16,599 bases of DNA from Litoribrevibacter sp041590855 (GTDB lineage Bacteria > Pseudomonadota > Gammaproteobacteria > Pseudomonadales > Litoribrevibacteraceae): assembly GCA_041590855.1 (NCBI GenBank), contig JBFHTA010000054.1, positions 1 to 16,599 on the forward strand, given 5' to 3'. The notes beneath the pieces were generated by a model. That model had not been told where the DNA came from, did no database searches, and saw only the letters and a program-made list of their open reading frames with translations. Below, piece by piece: positions 15,168-16,599 of this stretch; position 1 is the first letter of the stretch, and each line of letters starts with the position of its first letter. Made by a program: the position numbers and the translations under genes.

Positions 15168-16427
15168 ATGAGTTTGTCTGCCTTTGGCAAAAAGTTTACC
15201 GGTGAGTCCGGCATCCTTAATCTGATGGAAGATTTAGGAAATGCGTTAGCTAACCCGGATGTAAAAGACATGATTATGATGGGCGGAGGCAATCCGGCCC
15301 ATATACCGGAAATTGAAGAGATTATCCGGCAGCGCTTAATCGAAATTTCCGAGGACACTCACGAGCTTCAGCAGTTCATTGGCGTCTATGATACCCCACA
15401 GGGTGAAAAGGCCTTTCGACAAGCATTGGCAACGCTGCTGGAAAAGGAATTCGGTTGGCCCCTGACCGAAGCTCACATTGCGCTGACCAATGGCAGTCAG
15501 TCGGCGTTCTTCATGCTATTCAACCTGTTGGCCGGAGAGCAAGCTCAAGGAGATAAGAAGCACGTTCTGTTTCCTATGGCTCCTGAATATATCGGTTACG
15601 CCGATGCCGGTTTAACGCAGGACTGCTTCCGCGCCTGTAAGCCAGAGATTGAATTAATCGGTGATCATCAGTTCAAATACCGGGTGGATTTTGATGCCTT
15701 GACCATTGATCAGAACACCGCCGCCATTTGCGTATCCCGACCAACCAACCCCACTGGAAATGTTGTCACAGATGATGAAGTCCGTCGCCTCGACGAGCTG
15801 GCGCGTCAGCATAAGATTCCACTGATTATTGATGGCGCATACGGTACGCCCTTCCCGGATATCATATTTACAGAAGCCACACCGATCTGGAACGACAACA
15901 TTATCCTGTGTTTGAGTCTTTCCAAATTCGGGCTACCAGCTGCGAGAACCGGGATTGTCATTGCTCACCCGGAGATGATTAAAGCCATCAGCAACGTCAA
16001 CGCTATCATGAGCCTGGCGACCAACAGTATCGGTGCCCGCCTGGCGCTGCCTCTGGTCACTTCCGGTGATATTCTGAGACTCAGCCGGGACGTAGTTAAG
16101 CCGTTTTATCAGCAACGTTGTAACTCTGCCATTCAACAATTGGAAGAAGGGCTGGCAGGCTTGCCGGTCAGAGTCCACAAGCCGGAAGGAGCCATGTTCT
16201 TATGGCTTTGGTGCAAAGGCCTACCTATCAGCTCACAAAGCCTCTACGAGCGTTTGAAGGCGAAAGGGTTAATCGTGGTGCCTGGCCATTACTTCTTCCC
16301 GGGAATGGAAAATGAAGCCTGGGCACATAAAGACGAATGCCTCAGAATCAATTACTCACAATCCCCTGACGCCGTTGCCAAAGGTCTGTCGCTGATCTGT
16401 GAAGAACTGCACGCATTGTACGCCTAA
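15168..16427 (+). CDS. avtA: Valine-pyruvate aminotransferase
   Basis: A 419-residue fold-type I PLP enzyme, nearly the same length as E. coli AvtA (417 aa), which interconverts valine plus pyruvate with 2-oxoisovalerate plus alanine in branched-chain amino-acid and alanine metabolism. Motifs match along the full length: GGGNPAHIPE, ALTNGSQSAFF, FPMAPEYIGYADAGL, CVSRPTNPTGNV (N194), IIDGAYGTPFP (D222 and Y225, the cofactor contacts), LSLSKFGLPAARTG (K253, the Schiff-base lysine), HKPEGAMFLWLW and VPGHYFFPG. It is cytoplasmic, with no signal sequence. The start at ATG 15168 agrees with the E. coli N terminus (MTFSLFGDKFT versus MSLSAFGKKFT) and has AAGG 8 nt upstream. It stands alone after a long non-coding gap and converges on rarD. 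Confidence 0.96.
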   Translation: MSLSAFGKKFTGESGILNLMEDLGNALANPDVKDMIMMGGGNPAHIPEIEEIIRQRLIEISEDTHELQQFIGVYDTPQGEKAFRQALATLLEKEFGWPLTEAHIALTNGSQSAFFMLFNLLAGEQAQGDKKHVLFPMAPEYIGYADAGLTQDCFRACKPEIELIGDHQFKYRVDFDALTIDQNTAAICVSRPTNPTGNVVTDDEVRRLDELARQHKIPLIIDGAYGTPFPDIIFTEATPIWNDNIILCLSLSKFGLPAARTGIVIAHPEMIKAISNVNAIMSLATNSIGARLALPLVTSGDILRLSRDVVKPFYQQRCNSAIQQLEEGLAGLPVRVHKPEGAMFLWLWCKGLPISSQSLYERLKAKGLIVVPGHYFFPGMENEAWAHKDECLRINYSQSPDAVAKGLSLICEELHALYA

Positions 16428-16449
16428 GAGTTAATACGCTCTTTATTTA
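16426..16449 (+). terminator. Weak terminator-like hairpin after avtA
   Basis: AAGAG (16426-16430) can pair with CTCTT (16439-16443) around an 8-nt loop, followed by TATTTA. The stem is short. A second imperfect GC-rich hairpin followed by TTTT lies at 16470-16498, inside the end of rarD, and could act instead. Confidence 0.3.
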
Positions 16450-16473
16450 GTCCGCGCCCAATTTAGTCCGCGC
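16445..16473. repeat. 13-bp direct repeat at the end of rarD
   Basis: ATTTAGTCCGCGC occurs at 16445-16457 and again at 16461-16473, a 16-bp offset. The second copy carries the rarD stop codon; the first lies just beyond it, consistent with a small tandem duplication. Confidence 0.7.
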
Positions 16474-16599
16474 TCACCCGTTGGGCTCGGGCGCTTTTGC
16501 GATATCCCCAGACACCTTCGACGCTCACGATCAGCAATGCCAGCCATATTAAACCAAAGGTGTAGTAACGCTGATCAGGCACCTCTTCGCCAAACCAAC
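16463..16599 (-). CDS. rarD: RarD-type EamA family transporter, C-terminal end (partial)
   Basis: The last 44 residues of a minus-strand gene that runs off the right edge, ending at TAA (complement of 16463-16465). The fragment reads WFGEEVPDQRYYTFGLIW, then a hydrophobic helix (LALLIVSVEGVWGY) and a basic tail (RKSARAQR). It resembles the final helix of E. coli RarD (FYGEKPGADKMVTFAFIW, then a basic end), an inner-membrane DMT-superfamily permease named after a chloramphenicol phenotype. Only the last transmembrane segment is visible, so another EamA-family permease is possible. It converges with avtA, with 35 bp between the stop codons. Confidence 0.7.
   Translation of the reverse strand, partial: WFGEEVPDQRYYTFGLIWLALLIVSVEGVWGYRKSARAQRVSAD

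Overview
The window looks like chromosomal DNA of a marine-type gammaproteobacterium (Oceanospirillales/Alteromonadales-like). This is inferred from moderate G+C, E. coli-like AvtA, IadA, YfcA and RarD relatives, a sigma-28-type chemoreceptor promoter, and large Ig/PKD-rich lipoproteins. I see no insertion sequence, phage gene, tRNA, rRNA or CRISPR array.

Layout. (1) Positions 1-521 (+): the tail of an unidentified gene running through a 12-copy 9-bp tandem repeat, overlapping a 111-residue gene of unknown function. (2) Positions 535-2760 (-): an apparent two-gene operon, iadA (isoaspartyl dipeptidase) followed by an AraC-type regulator with a DJ-1/PfpI-like sensor domain. Transcription runs away from (3) a methyl-accepting chemotaxis protein at 2960-4687 (+), preceded by a perfect sigma-28 -10 element. 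(4) Positions 5052-13860 (+): an exported block of a 1225-residue lipoprotein, a 656-residue lipoprotein, and a 965-residue subtilisin-type protease ending in a CFI-box domain, a membrane anchor and a basic tail. (5) Positions 13908-14690 (+): a TSUP-family permease whose start overlaps a strong hairpin. (6) A 477-bp AT-rich gap holding three clustered DnaA boxes and a perfect IHF consensus. (7) Positions 15168-16427 (+): avtA (valine-pyruvate aminotransferase), convergent with the 3' end of rarD (-).

How the genes may work together. The iadA-regulator operon and the divergent chemoreceptor could link dipeptide or amino-acid use with chemotaxis, but only gene order supports this. The two lipoproteins and the protease are likely envelope or surface proteins. 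The first two are probably co-transcribed; the protease lies beyond a good terminator and probably has its own promoter. The most unusual points are the DnaA/IHF cluster, the loss of one expected metal-binding histidine in IadA, the hairpin over the permease start, and two large lipoproteins whose main domains I cannot name. I do not see a clear-cut new multi-gene system; the lipoprotein/CFI-box protease block is the best candidate for undescribed biology.
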